Shown here one piece after another: positions 7,406 through 16,817 of a stretch of 64,000 nt of DNA; the stretch's first letter is position 1; every line of letters begins with the position of its first letter. The stretch comes from CAMFKD01 sp964436955 (lineage in GTDB: Bacteria; Chlamydiota; Chlamydiia; Chlamydiales; JAJFMA01): positions 3,116 through 67,115 of the forward strand of contig CAYTFC010000005.1 in assembly GCA_964436955.1 (NCBI GenBank), written 5' to 3'. Position numbers and translations under genes: made by a program. The notes beneath the pieces were generated by a model. It made no database searches. It worked only from the letters and a program-made list of their open reading frames with translations, and was not told the DNA's origin.

Positions 7406-9256
7406 ATGGTGGGACAACGTCCTTTTCATCTACTTTGTTTAGGACCTGTTTGGGCCAATCTATGCTCAGATCAGGTTGGAGCTGCGCTAGCAACTACCAC
7501 GTCTTTTTCCGCTACCGTAGGTGGATGCGGAGGGGCTGTTGCGGTAGGTCTATCTCGACTTGGTCTGAAATGTGCAACATTGACACGCCTTGGAGACGAT
7601 CCGATGGGAAGGTTTGTGAAAGCATTCCTTTCAGATGAAGGAGTGAACACGAGCTACCTAATCGTAGACACTGCGTCGCAGACACCTTTGGCACTGCATA
7701 GCGTGAGTGCTTTAGAGAATAGTGAAACACAGTTTTATCACACTTCGGTATTGGAAACGACCGCTAGTCTGCTTGCGCTTACTCTTGAAGATTTACAGAA
7801 GTGCCAGGCTGTACTTATTACAGGCCACTTGTTTGCCACTCCGGCGCTAGCAAAAGCCACAAAGCATGTAGTAGATCTTGCCAAAGAAGCAAAAACAGCG
7901 ATCATTCTAGATATCGACCGCGAATTAAACTTGTGGCAACCAAAAACTGAAGAACGTTTGCGTATAATCTTCAAGTACTGCGATCTTATTATTGGTAATA
8001 ACGAAGAACTTTGCCTGGCTGGCAATAGCCATCATCTTCATGGAGCATTGGAACGACTGCATAACGAATCTCCCGCGACGATTGTTCAAAAGCGCGGTGC
8101 ACAAGGCTGTATTGTTTATGGACGAGAGCTTCAAGACGTCACAACAGCCCCTGGATTGCAGGTCAAAACGTTAAATGGTCTCGGCAATGGCCATGCATTT
8201 ACCGCAGGATTTTTGCGCGGATGGTTGACCGAAGAATCCATCATGAAGTGCTGTTCATGGGGAAACGCGTGTGGTGCTATTGTATTAAGCCGACGTGGCG
8301 GTGTGGTTTCACAGCCCTATTGGGCCGAGCTTCTAGCATACTTAAGACAGCCGATTTCCTCTAGCGTGGTGGACATTAATCACCAACACTTTTCTCTCCG
8401 CAATGCGAGGGATTCTAAGCGTCCACTTTGTGTTTTGTCGTTCGATCATCGCACCTATTTTCAAAGCATTATTGCGCGCAAGCATCGATCTGAGCGTGAT
8501 ATCATCCAGTTCAAAAAACTCCTGTTTCGTGCGACCCAACAGACCATAGCACATGATTTACCAGTAGATCATGGCATTATGATCGACGATGAATACTGCC
8601 AGCCCCTCCTGCAACAAGTAGATCCGGCCCAATTATGGTGCTCACGATGCATTGATGCGCCCATGAGCTTTCCTGTAGGATTTTTGCAGGGGAAAGAAGC
8701 CTCGCTAATTTTGCGTGCATGGCCACGGCATCATCGCGTGAAGGTACTAACCTTTCAGCCATCGCACGAGGAAAATCAGTCGTATATTCCTCAAACAAAG
8801 GCCTTGAGGCATTTGTATCAAGCGTGCGTGGAATGGGGACATCAACTCGTTGTAGAAATCATGCCACACAACGATGAAAACGATCTGGTTTATCCTATGG
8901 AGGCTATGGAAGCCTATTATCGTGCAGGAATATTTCCATCATGGTGGCAACTGCCATTGCCGCTTCCTGCGGATGTATGGGCTCGGATTGATGCACTAAT
9001 ACGTCGCTTCGACCCTTATTGTCGTGGTGTATTGGTGATCGGGAATAATGAGCCCCTCAGCACAGTAGAAGAACGGCTTAAGCAATGGCACCAGATAGCT
9101 CCTATTGCTGGCTTTGCTGTCGGACGCTCCATCTGGGGCGAAGTCGCCGAGCAATGGTTTTCTCGCGAAATCGAAGATGACCAGGTTGTTTCAGAAGTTG
9201 CCAATCGCTACTCCGCTCTCATCGAGAGCTTCGTTAATGTGCCCATAAAAGCATGA
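7406..9256 (+). CDS. IolC-like PfkB-family kinase fused to DUF2090 domain; kinase motif degenerate
   Basis: A 616-residue two-domain protein: a PfkB (ribokinase-like) domain over residues 1-315 and a DUF2090 TIM-barrel-like domain after about 345 (PLCVLSFDHRTYF onward). This is the architecture of 5-dehydro-2-deoxygluconokinase IolC of myo-inositol catabolism. The PfkB catalytic motif, normally GAGDAF, reads GNGHAF here: the general base Asp is replaced by His263. The N-terminal GG-x-x-N substrate motif also lacks its Asn (GGCGGAVAVG). The kinase is therefore probably inactive, while DUF2090 could retain aldolase-like chemistry. No other inositol genes are near. A family-A repeat follows the stop. 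Confidence 0.82.
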   Translation: MVGQRPFHLLCLGPVWANLCSDQVGAALATTTSFSATVGGCGGAVAVGLSRLGLKCATLTRLGDDPMGRFVKAFLSDEGVNTSYLIVDTASQTPLALHSVSALENSETQFYHTSVLETTASLLALTLEDLQKCQAVLITGHLFATPALAKATKHVVDLAKEAKTAIILDIDRELNLWQPKTEERLRIIFKYCDLIIGNNEELCLAGNSHHLHGALERLHNESPATIVQKRGAQGCIVYGRELQDVTTAPGLQVKTLNGLGNGHAFTAGFLRGWLTEESIMKCCSWGNACGAIVLSRRGGVVSQPYWAELLAYLRQPISSSVVDINHQHFSLRNARDSKRPLCVLSFDHRTYFQSIIARKHRSERDIIQFKKLLFRATQQTIAHDLPVDHGIMIDDEYCQPLLQQVDPAQLWCSRCIDAPMSFPVGFLQGKEASLILRAWPRHHRVKVLTFQPSHEENQSYIPQTKALRHLYQACVEWGHQLVVEIMPHNDENDLVYPMEAMEAYYRAGIFPSWWQLPLPLPADVWARIDALIRRFDPYCRGVLVIGNNEPLSTVEERLKQWHQIAPIAGFAVGRSIWGEVAEQWFSREIEDDQVVSEVANRYSALIESFVNVPIKA

Positions 9257-9310
9257 GTCAAAGGACGAAAAAGACGGAAGAGACGCCCTAATAGTTTTCC
9301 TTATCCCAAT

Positions 9311-9355
9311 GTCGCTTCGGCGAAGCGGCGCTACAATGTGTAACCATGTAGGCGC
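9311..9355. repeat. Family-A hairpin repeat (copy 1)
   Basis: Contains GTCGCTTCGGCGAAGCGGCG followed by CTACAATGTGTAACC and an inverse tail CATGTAGGCGC. The core folds back on itself (GCTTCG/CGAAGC). It lies between the convergent ends of the IolC-like gene and batD, where it could also act as a bidirectional stop. Other copies: 39773, 40266, 42311, 47869, 60805. Confidence 0.8.
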
Positions 9356-9362
9356 TCCTATT

Positions 9363-10829
9363 TTATGTGGGATTAAGGTCAGGTAGTTTATCCCTTTTCT
9401 GGCTTTGAACCGCGGGCACATGTGGTTTTATCGGCTTTTGAACGGGGTCTTTAGTGAAGCTAGTGATTTTTCTTTTCAATGCGATTCCCCAAAGCAGCGC
9501 AACTAACAACAAAAATGTCAGAGTCCCAATGACAGCATAAAGTAAGAATGGAGCGCGTACAGAAGAAGTGGTCTCTTCTGAAGTCGCTATTGCTAGGGGA
9601 ATAAAGGCGACTTCTTGAGCAGCTGTTGCTGTTTCTAGCGCTGGAAGAATTTGAACCGTACGCGCAGCAATACTCGAAGTTCTTTTTTCCTTTTTTACGC
9701 TATCCCACCAGTTGATGGAAATTTCAGGCAACTCCCATGTGCCGGGCTGTTGAGGTATAAGAGTATATTGCTCTTTGCGCGAACTATGAATGGTCTCTTG
9801 GATGACTTTTTCTTGCTCTTCAGGCTTGTCAGCATAGACTCTAAACGTGGAAATTTGATTCTGTAAATCCTCTAATCGGGGAAGTTGACTTGCTTTAAGA
9901 CCTTCAGCCTTAACTAAAAAACCGCGCGAAAAAGGCTCTCCAACACGCAATGTTTGCTCGTTTGGCCACAGCTCCTCTATGCTAAGTGATTTTGCTGGTA
10001 GCCATGGAGATACTTCCGAAATGGCAGGTTGCACATCAAGTTGAATTTCTTCGGTCATCAAGGTGAAAGGCTGCAAAGTAGCAAAGGGGTCATAAATATC
10101 ATTAAAGAAAGAGCTGAATTGTCCTTTTCCTTTTTTCGGTATAGCTCCTTGTATGGCTATAGGAGGAATCGTTAGAGAGCCTGTTTTTAAGGGCGTGATG
10201 AGGTAACTAAATTCCACAAAATTGTACAAAACATCTCCAATTGTGCGCTGTTCTAGTTTTGGTTCCTCTAGAAGTTCCACAATGGCATCTTCAACCTGAA
10301 TTTTCTGTGTTTGCACATCATAGAGTGGCATTTTTGCGATAAGAAAAGTGCTATAAATGAGGGGTTCATTTTTGTAGGGTAAGGCGTTGCTCACCTTGGT
10401 GATGGTCTTTGGTCCGGTATTATCCACGCTAGATTGCGGAGCGCCTTTAGTTACATTTAGCGTGATTGGTTGCGTGGAAAGAATACCCTCCGCTGTAGCA
10501 ACAGTAATGGACGGGATTTGTACGACGCCTTCTGTCTTAGAAATTAGAGAAAGCTTCCACGTCACGCTTGAAGATACCTTACCGTTGACGATTGTTGTAC
10601 TGTTTGAGTGATGTTGTGAGTGGATCAAAAAGTGTTTTTTTAATGCAGAAACCTCTGGAGCTCCTTTGGCAGAGGTGCCCTTAAGGGCAAGATTTAACGA
10701 AAAGCTTTCGTTCAACTGCACTTGTGTACTACTAACGCTAGCCGTAAATTCACCAGCAACGACACAAGCAGCAAAAGTTAAGCTCAAGAAAAATGCCGAT
10801 AGAGCGATAAAAAAAGCCTTTCTCACCAT
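9363..10829 (-). CDS. batD: BatD-like membrane-anchored protein (oxygen-tolerance domain)
   Basis: A 488-residue protein with an N-terminal signal peptide (FFIALSAFFLSLTFAACVVAG), a large beta-rich periplasmic part typical of BatD, and one membrane span near the C-terminus (LLYAVIGTLTFLLLVALLWGIAL) followed by a basic cytoplasmic tail. It is the last gene of the Bat operon and overlaps the BatB/C gene by 7 bases. Bat proteins form membrane complexes with VWA partners under MoxR control; in Bacteroides they are linked to oxygen tolerance. Its function in chlamydiae is unknown. The name rests on length, layout and operon position. Confidence 0.82.
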   Translation of the reverse strand: MVRKAFFIALSAFFLSLTFAACVVAGEFTASVSSTQVQLNESFSLNLALKGTSAKGAPEVSALKKHFLIHSQHHSNSTTIVNGKVSSSVTWKLSLISKTEGVVQIPSITVATAEGILSTQPITLNVTKGAPQSSVDNTGPKTITKVSNALPYKNEPLIYSTFLIAKMPLYDVQTQKIQVEDAIVELLEEPKLEQRTIGDVLYNFVEFSYLITPLKTGSLTIPPIAIQGAIPKKGKGQFSSFFNDIYDPFATLQPFTLMTEEIQLDVQPAISEVSPWLPAKSLSIEELWPNEQTLRVGEPFSRGFLVKAEGLKASQLPRLEDLQNQISTFRVYADKPEEQEKVIQETIHSSRKEQYTLIPQQPGTWELPEISINWWDSVKKEKRTSSIAARTVQILPALETATAAQEVAFIPLAIATSEETTSSVRAPFLLYAVIGTLTFLLLVALLWGIALKRKITSFTKDPVQKPIKPHVPAVQSQKRDKLPDLNPT

Positions 10830-12520
10830 GGATCAACTACCTCTTTAGTGCCATTGTTCTTGGATTCGAGATAAAATTTATTCTTCAAAAAGGACTTTGG
10901 ATCATTTTTAATCTGATTGAGCCAAAGGTCGGCATCCAAATCTTCCTGAGAACGAGGTGTCGGCTTTTCCCTCTCTTGCTGAGGAGGCAATGATTGCTCC
11001 TGCTCTTCAGCGTCTGGGGCCTCCTCTTCCTCCGGAGATTTTTGAGAAGGTTCATCCGAATCAGAGTTTTCTTTCTCCTGAGAGTTGTCCGGCTCGTTTT
11101 CTTCAGAGGGGGAGTCTTTTTGGGACTCATCCTCTTTATCCTTCTCTTGTTGTTCAAGCATTTTTCTGACCAGTTCCAGATTTTCTCGGGCTTGCGTAAA
11201 ATCGGGCCATTTTTCAAGCACATCTTCGTAAGCAGCGATCGCTTGGTGCAGTTTATTTTGCTGGACGAGGGCATTGCCCAAATTATAGGCGGCGCAGGAA
11301 GCTATCTCTGGACGTGCTGATTGTCGAAACATCTCTTCGGCTGCTGCATAATCACCCCGGCGATAGTAAGCAACTCCCTTTCTATAGGGATCCTGAAAGG
11401 CTTGCGCAGCTGTCGTGTAGTCTCCATTTTCATAAGCCTGGCCAGCCTGCTGTTCGGCATTACAAAAATAACTGTCAACAGAGGCTTGAGAGTAGATTGG
11501 CATAAGGAGCAGGACAACAAAGATGTAACCTCTACGATACCAAATAAGAAAGAAAGGAAGTATGGGGAGAAGAAGCAGATAGAAATGCTCTTCCCAAACA
11601 CGCTGGGTCTTATGCACCTCTTGTTGTACATCGCTGCGCTTTTCTAGATCTTCAAAAATAACAGCTATTTGCTCGTAATGGTCAGCATCAAAATAACGCC
11701 CATGCCCAATGTTGCTGATCTCACGAAACCTTTCTTTTTCTAATTTAGATATAATCGGAGAGCCATTTTTCTTGATTACAACCCCTTCACGGTCCTTCAG
11801 AGGGGCGCCTTCTAAGGTGCCTACTCCTATGGCATGAAGAACAATGCCTTTCTCTGCCAGGATTTTGGCATTGCGGATGGCGCTAGCGTCTTCAAAACCA
11901 CCATCGCTAATCACCACAATCGCTTTGTTATTGCCGGGTTCGTTTTGCAACATTGTGGCTGCCATATCAAGGGCTGGTGCTAACTTACTTCCCTGCACAT
12001 AGACAATATCTGTATCTAATGAAGGAAGAAGATGGCGAATCGTATCTTTGTCCTCTGTCATGGGAACGATCATATGAGGATCAGCGGCAAAGGCTATTAG
12101 GCCAATTTTAACTCCTTGGGACATATTGAGAAGGTCCTCAATCTTTTGCTTGGCGCGTCCCAAACGTGAAGGAGAGATATCGTTCGCATTCATCGACTCC
12201 GAAAGGTCGAGCAGGATTACGAGGTTCTGATCGCGCGTAAAAGTGGCAATTTCGCGAAAATCCCAGCGAGGGCCAGCCAAAGCAAGGACTATAGAGGTCC
12301 AGACCGCGGACCAAAAGAGGAGGTGAGTCCACAGTTTTTTTTCCTTGTGTCCGGCTTCTAAAAGAAGATAGGGAATAAGATGTTTATCGATAAACATCTC
12401 AAGCTGATGAAAGGGTTGTTGTCCTCTATAGTAAAGAAAAAAAAGACCCCATGTTAAAGGGATAACCAGCAGCGTCCAAAGCCAAAGTGGGTGAGCAAAA
12501 TGCAATTGACTAACATCCAT
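10823..12520 (-). CDS. BatB/BatC fusion: membrane VWA domain plus TPR and acidic tail
   Basis: A 565-residue fusion. Two N-terminal membrane spans are followed by a von Willebrand A domain with an intact metal site (DLSES at 105-109, then ISDGG), a second pair of hydrophobic segments (YLLLLPILPFFLIWY and IFVVLLLMPIYSQA), TPR repeats (AAYNLGNALVQQNKLHQAI), and a long Glu/Ser/Pro-rich tail of about 70 residues. BatB and BatC are separate genes in many genomes. The start at 12520 has AGGAG 8 bases upstream and overlaps batA by 11 bases; the frame stays open further upstream without coding features. It probably scaffolds the Bat complex on the periplasmic side. Confidence 0.85.
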   Translation of the reverse strand: MDVSQLHFAHPLWLWTLLVIPLTWGLFFLYYRGQQPFHQLEMFIDKHLIPYLLLEAGHKEKKLWTHLLFWSAVWTSIVLALAGPRWDFREIATFTRDQNLVILLDLSESMNANDISPSRLGRAKQKIEDLLNMSQGVKIGLIAFAADPHMIVPMTEDKDTIRHLLPSLDTDIVYVQGSKLAPALDMAATMLQNEPGNNKAIVVISDGGFEDASAIRNAKILAEKGIVLHAIGVGTLEGAPLKDREGVVIKKNGSPIISKLEKERFREISNIGHGRYFDADHYEQIAVIFEDLEKRSDVQQEVHKTQRVWEEHFYLLLLPILPFFLIWYRRGYIFVVLLLMPIYSQASVDSYFCNAEQQAGQAYENGDYTTAAQAFQDPYRKGVAYYRRGDYAAAEEMFRQSARPEIASCAAYNLGNALVQQNKLHQAIAAYEDVLEKWPDFTQARENLELVRKMLEQQEKDKEDESQKDSPSEENEPDNSQEKENSDSDEPSQKSPEEEEAPDAEEQEQSLPPQQEREKPTPRSQEDLDADLWLNQIKNDPKSFLKNKFYLESKNNGTKEVVDPW

Positions 12521-13529
12521 GATACGCTCTCCTAGGTAACAACAACTGAGATAGTGTGAGAGCCAGGAAGACAAGCAAAGAAAGACTTAAGGGATAGTAA
12601 TAAAGCGGCTCGCGAACCAGAAACAAATTTTCATTGGCTTCGCTTTTTTCAAGTTCATTAATTTTAGCATAAATGGACGAGAGCATCTTCTGGTTGGTGG
12701 CTGAAAAATATTGCCCTCCCGTGTCCTTAGCGATCTCTTTCAACAATTCCTCATCCATAGAGGCCTCTCCCATGGCGATACCGCCCCACTGATTAGGAAA
12801 CGGCACTAACCCCTTTTTACCTATGCCGATGGTATAGATACGTACGCCATACTGCTTAGCCAGCTTAGTAGCTTCCAAAGGAGGAATACTGCTTGAATTG
12901 TCCTCACCATCAGTTAATAAGATGAGCACGCGCGAACCTGCGGGCCGCTCACGTAATGTACGCACTCCCAACCCAATAGCGTCTCCAATCGCTGTCGCAT
13001 TCCCTGCCATACCCGGAACCGCGTCATTGAGCATGCGGCTAACCGAAGCTGTATCCAAGGTAAGAGGCACATGTAAATAGGCACTTTGTCCAAAAAGAAT
13101 GAGCCCTAGACGATCTCCGTGCCGTCCTTTGATAAAATTGCCGACCACTTCTTTAGTAACATCTAAACGACCGATTGCTTTATTTGGTGTTGAAAAATCT
13201 AGCGCTTGCATAGAGGCTGAGATGTCAACGGCTAGCATGAGATCGTAACCCTTATTTTTTACCTGTCGAAGTTGATCTACATTTTCTGGTTGCATCAGAG
13301 CCAGGATGAGTAACACCCAAGATAGTAAAAGAAGACCGAGGCACATAGAATCGCTGCGTGCCTTGCTAGACTGGCTAGCGGGAAAGATATTTTTTAAGCG
13401 ATGTACCGCGGGAAAACGGATCTCAGCGGTTTCATTGTGTTTTTCTTTCGATACGAAAGGCAGCAACCAACGAACAAGTAAGGGCAAGGGTAGAAGAAGA
13501 GCAAACCAGGGATAATGAAAGTGGAACAT
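12510..13529 (-). CDS. batA: BatA: membrane-anchored VWA-domain protein
   Basis: A 339-residue protein with two N-terminal hydrophobic segments, a von Willebrand A domain and one C-terminal span. The MIDAS metal site is complete: VDISASM (DxSxS), the central Thr/Ser region around NATAIGDAI, and TDGEDN. BatA is the partner of BatB in aerotolerance-type operons whose ATPase is MoxR. The gene lies 1 base after the DUF4381 gene and overlaps batB/C, so the set is a tightly packed operon. Confidence 0.88.
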   Translation of the reverse strand: MFHFHYPWFALLLPLPLLVRWLLPFVSKEKHNETAEIRFPAVHRLKNIFPASQSSKARSDSMCLGLLLLSWVLLILALMQPENVDQLRQVKNKGYDLMLAVDISASMQALDFSTPNKAIGRLDVTKEVVGNFIKGRHGDRLGLILFGQSAYLHVPLTLDTASVSRMLNDAVPGMAGNATAIGDAIGLGVRTLRERPAGSRVLILLTDGEDNSSSIPPLEATKLAKQYGVRIYTIGIGKKGLVPFPNQWGGIAMGEASMDEELLKEIAKDTGGQYFSATNQKMLSSIYAKINELEKSEANENLFLVREPLYYYPLSLSLLVFLALTLSQLLLPRRAYHGC

Positions 13530-13530
13530 G

Positions 13531-14001
13531 TTAGCACACCCAATATCTAACGGCTTGTATTAACTCTTTAATCTGTTGGAGAGGCAGCTCTGTGTGCGCA
13601 GGCGCGTAGGGAATCTCAACAAGCAGCTTTCCTTTTTCAGTCCAATCGAATTGCTTGGGATCGTTAGCTTTTAGCCACTGTAGCCATGCATCGCCCACTA
13701 GCCCGGCGCATTCCCTGCGAGGGAACCGGTGCAAAGCAATACGGCGCAAGTATTCTGATAAAAACGTGACTGTTTCTCCAGACGTATCAAGAGATAGACT
13801 GTGTTCTAGATGATCTAGCCTCTGCAAAGTCTCGCGTTTCCAGCTTCTTAAATAGCCTAAGCGGCGTCTAAGCAGCCAAATGGCGAATGCAAGGACAAAG
13901 ATTCCAAAGGCAATACAGACCCACCAGCCGATGGCTAGGGGCCACGAACTAATCACATCAAGCTCTTCAATGTCGTGTAGCTGTTCCATTAATGCAGACA
14001 T
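13531..14001 (-). CDS. DUF4381-type single-span protein of the MoxR/Bat operon
   Basis: A 156-residue protein with one membrane span near the N-terminus (IGWWVCIAFGIFVLAFAIWLL) followed by a Trp- and Arg-rich cytoplasmic domain. This small protein regularly sits between the DUF58 and BatA genes in MoxR operons (family DUF4381). It overlaps the DUF58 gene by 13 bases. Its biochemical role is unknown; by position it may couple the cytoplasmic MoxR/DUF58 pair to the membrane VWA proteins. Confidence 0.75.
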   Translation of the reverse strand: MSALMEQLHDIEELDVISSWPLAIGWWVCIAFGIFVLAFAIWLLRRRLGYLRSWKRETLQRLDHLEHSLSLDTSGETVTFLSEYLRRIALHRFPRRECAGLVGDAWLQWLKANDPKQFDWTEKGKLLVEIPYAPAHTELPLQQIKELIQAVRYWVC

Positions 14002-14909
14002 TTCTTCCTTTTTGCTATGCTCTTAAGACCTAAAAGAAGATCGCGATGCACATCTGATTCAGTAGAAAGAGCTATCAACGGAATTTTAAAACGATCGGTG
14101 AGGGCATTCAACGTTGCGCGATTCGCCTCCCATTGAGCAGCGTAAGATTCACGCCCTTTAATGTTGTCTGTGTTGACATATACCTTCTCTGAGCCCTGTC
14201 CACAAAAGCCGATGAGGCCAGCGGGTATGAAAGATTGATCGGCGGCATCATTGATAGAAATAAAGACAACATCACAGCTTTTATTGAGACGGCTTAGACC
14301 CGCTTCTTTCGAAAAAGTGGGGGAGATATCCATAAAGTCGCTAATCACATAGATCAAAGTGCCTGGATGGGAAACTCTACAAATATGCTGCAAGGCCGTT
14401 TCTAAAGTAGTACGATGCTGTTCTGCGGGAGGTTCGGAAAGCATTTTAAGCATCATACAGAGAGCTTGGCGCGAACGCTTAGATGCAAAATAATGCAGTC
14501 CTTCCGGCACATCGCCAAAAAAACACGCGCCAATACGATCTTGATGGGCGAGAGCTCGCCAGCCTAACAGAGAAGCACAGCGAGCGGCTTGGATCGATTT
14601 AAAAGTGTTTCTTGTGCCAAAGCGCATGGCAGAGTTCATATCTACGCAGATAAGGGTATGCCGCTCCTTTTCTTCCTTAAACATTTTTAAGTGCGGAGAT
14701 CCTGTGCGTGCCGTCACCCTCCAATCGATATTGCGGATATCGTCTCCAGGCACATATTCGCGCACGCCATCAAAGTCCAGACCCTGCCCACGAAAAGGCG
14801 AATGGTGATTACCCGGTGCGGTCGAACTAACTTTTCGGCGCGCAAGTTGTATCTTGTCGCGCGTGCGTCCTTTGTAGGAAATTAGGTCGTTAAAATCGGG
14901 ATAAAGCAT
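13989..14909 (-). CDS. DUF58 protein (MoxR-associated, VWA-like)
   Basis: About 306 residues. The DUF58 signature is complete: FDGVREYVPGDDIRNIDWRV followed by ARTGSPHLKMFKEEKER. A VWA-like part follows (VDMNSAM, ISDFMD). DUF58 proteins are cytoplasmic partners of MoxR ATPases. The start at 14909 is favoured because GAGAGG stands 8 bases upstream; an ATG at 14924 in the same frame directly abuts the moxR stop and is the alternative. It is second in the operon. Confidence 0.9.
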   Translation of the reverse strand: MLYPDFNDLISYKGRTRDKIQLARRKVSSTAPGNHHSPFRGQGLDFDGVREYVPGDDIRNIDWRVTARTGSPHLKMFKEEKERHTLICVDMNSAMRFGTRNTFKSIQAARCASLLGWRALAHQDRIGACFFGDVPEGLHYFASKRSRQALCMMLKMLSEPPAEQHRTTLETALQHICRVSHPGTLIYVISDFMDISPTFSKEAGLSRLNKSCDVVFISINDAADQSFIPAGLIGFCGQGSEKVYVNTDNIKGRESYAAQWEANRATLNALTDRFKIPLIALSTESDVHRDLLLGLKSIAKRKKCLH

Positions 14910-14924
14910 GCACACACCTCTCAT

Positions 14925-15923
14925 TTAGGGAATGGCTACGACATCCAAAAGCTTACGGATGATCTCATTGCGCGAAATCCCATCAGCTTCTGATTCGAAG
15001 GAGGGGTGAATGCGATGTCTTAAAACCGGAAAAGCGACCTCATGAATATGCGTTGGAGTGACATACTCATCTCCTCTTAGCCAAGCAAGAGCCTTGGCAC
15101 AGCGAATGAGTGCAATAGTCGCTCGTGGAGAAACCCCATGCACAATCCATTTAGCAAGATCACGATCATATTTTTCGGGCGTGCGCGTTGCTGAGGCAAG
15201 TGAGACGACATATTGCTTTAATTTGTCTGAGATGTAATGGCGTGATACAGCTTGACGCGCATTGAGAACCTCTTCTGCGGATGTGAGCGGCAAAAATGCT
15301 TCTCTGGAATGCTGTTGACGTTTCTCGTCAAGCTCAACAATCAGCAGCTCTTCGTGGTGGTTAGGGTAACCCACCTCTAGATGCATCATGAAGCGATCGA
15401 GCTGCGCCTCAGGCAAGTTATAGGTCCCCTCTTGCTCGATGGGATTCTGCGTAGCGATGACCATATATAGCTCAGGAAGGGAATAGCTTTTGTGTCCTAC
15501 TGTCACTTGTTTTTCTTCCATCGCCTCGAGCAGCGCGGACTGTACTTTAGCAGGTGCACGGTTGATCTCATCGGCGAGTAGAATATTGTTAAAAATGGGC
15601 CCCTTGCGAAAGACGAAGTCGCTCTTCTCATGGATATAAATTTCAGTTCCAATGAGATCAGAAGGCAGTAGATCTGGGGTAAATTGAATGCGGTGGAAGG
15701 CACCTTCGATCCCATCGGCAATTGCTTTGGCTGAGCGCGTTTTGGCCAAACCTGGCATGCCTTCAAGAAGAGCATGTCCATCTGTGAGCAGACAAACCAG
15801 CATCTGTTCAATAATTTGATGTTGGCCAATGATTTTACTTTGAATGGATTTTAGAAGATTCGACAAGGGATGAAGTGTCGTATTTTGTACCTTTTCGTTT
15901 TCTTGTGCTTGAACAAAGCTCAT
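14925..15923 (-). CDS. moxR: MoxR-family AAA+ ATPase
   Basis: A 332-residue AAA+ ATPase with Walker A GMPGLAKT, Walker B ILLADEINRAP, the sensor-1 IATQNPIEQEGTY and the characteristic LPEAQLDRFM. MoxR proteins act as chaperone-like remodelers for metal loading or assembly of their VWA-protein partners. It heads the operon that continues with DUF58, DUF4381, batA, batB/C and batD. Its promoter should lie in the 120 bases after 15923. Confidence 0.93.
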   Translation of the reverse strand: MSFVQAQENEKVQNTTLHPLSNLLKSIQSKIIGQHQIIEQMLVCLLTDGHALLEGMPGLAKTRSAKAIADGIEGAFHRIQFTPDLLPSDLIGTEIYIHEKSDFVFRKGPIFNNILLADEINRAPAKVQSALLEAMEEKQVTVGHKSYSLPELYMVIATQNPIEQEGTYNLPEAQLDRFMMHLEVGYPNHHEELLIVELDEKRQQHSREAFLPLTSAEEVLNARQAVSRHYISDKLKQYVVSLASATRTPEKYDRDLAKWIVHGVSPRATIALIRCAKALAWLRGDEYVTPTHIHEVAFPVLRHRIHPSFESEADGISRNEIIRKLLDVVAIP

Positions 15924-16050
15924 AGGTCACCTCTCAAGTATAAAAAACGTGCTTTAACTGCCATGAAAGCGACATAATAGCATGTTCATGCAAATTTTGA
16001 TAACCCTAAATCTTCAGAATTTACACAGGAAGAGGATATCATACAGTTTG

Positions 16051-16758
16051 CTATCTACAGCAATCCCACTCCCAACGCCAGGTGCAGTTAGAACTGCAAT
16101 TTCTATCCATGGGTGGAATCTTACCCTTATCAGCAGCTTCTTTGTTTTTCTTATCGAGCAGATATTGGCGAGTAAACTCTCCGGCCAACGCAGAGACATG
16201 GTCCCGCACAGCACAGATTAGGCCACCAGTGGCTGCGATAAACATGCACTGTTTTTCCCAAGTGATCACTTGCCAAAACTCATGTCCCTGGGGTTTTCCG
16301 CGCTTAAACGTCTCATCTTTCTCAAACAAGCGAAGATTGATTTGCACAGCATACCCTTCACAGCAAGGCAGTACAAAGACCTGCAAACTCAATAAGGTGC
16401 GGTAGGGATCATCAGGCTTTGCAAGGGGTGGGCGGATATCAATCCCAACAAACTTCAACTCTTTCTCCAACTCACACTGAGCCTCCTCCACAGGAAGCCA
16501 CACATATGAGTTAGGATCCACACACACTTCAGTGTAAATGCGAAGCTGTTGAGGGATTTCAGCTAAGTTGTCATGACCATCCCACCACGTATTGTGCAAC
16601 GAAATAATGCCGGGAGCGGTATATGGCAATGGTTCATGAATGGGTCGAATCGTGTTAGCTGGACGTATGGGAACATAACCACGATAAGCACCAAGGTCGT
16701 TAAGGACAACCAAGACTAACGCGGCACACAATCCAGTGCAAAGTCCTCTAAAATCCAT
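16051..16758 (-). CDS. Exported or membrane-anchored hypothetical protein with Cys-rich tail
   Basis: A 235-residue protein I do not recognise. It starts with a hydrophobic leader (LCTGLCAALVLVVLNDLGAY), then a Pro-rich stretch, and ends in a Cys/Trp-rich tail (NCSSNCTWRWEWDCCR). Several further Cys pairs are present (FVLPCCEGY), suggesting disulfide bonding after export. An AGAGGA box lies just before the ATG. It is 59 bases downstream of the 651-residue gene on the same strand and may be cotranscribed with it. Confidence 0.6.
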   Translation of the reverse strand: MDFRGLCTGLCAALVLVVLNDLGAYRGYVPIRPANTIRPIHEPLPYTAPGIISLHNTWWDGHDNLAEIPQQLRIYTEVCVDPNSYVWLPVEEAQCELEKELKFVGIDIRPPLAKPDDPYRTLLSLQVFVLPCCEGYAVQINLRLFEKDETFKRGKPQGHEFWQVITWEKQCMFIAATGGLICAVRDHVSALAGEFTRQYLLDKKNKEAADKGKIPPMDRNCSSNCTWRWEWDCCR

Positions 16759-16817
16759 AGCTTCCTCTTTAATGGTCTTGAGGAAGCAAAATAGTCAGAT
16801 CTGATCATTAAACTCAA

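Noticed and set aside
10994..11320. Leu/Arg/Phe-rich plus-strand frame under the BatB/C tail
   Set aside because: Mirror of the Glu/Ser/Pro-rich tail; no start signal and inside a well-supported gene.
9363..15923. Bat operon as a defence or gas-vesicle-type VWA system
   Set aside because: Gene order MoxR, DUF58, DUF4381, BatA, BatB/C, BatD is the standard Bat set; no GvpN or ternary-system partner is present.
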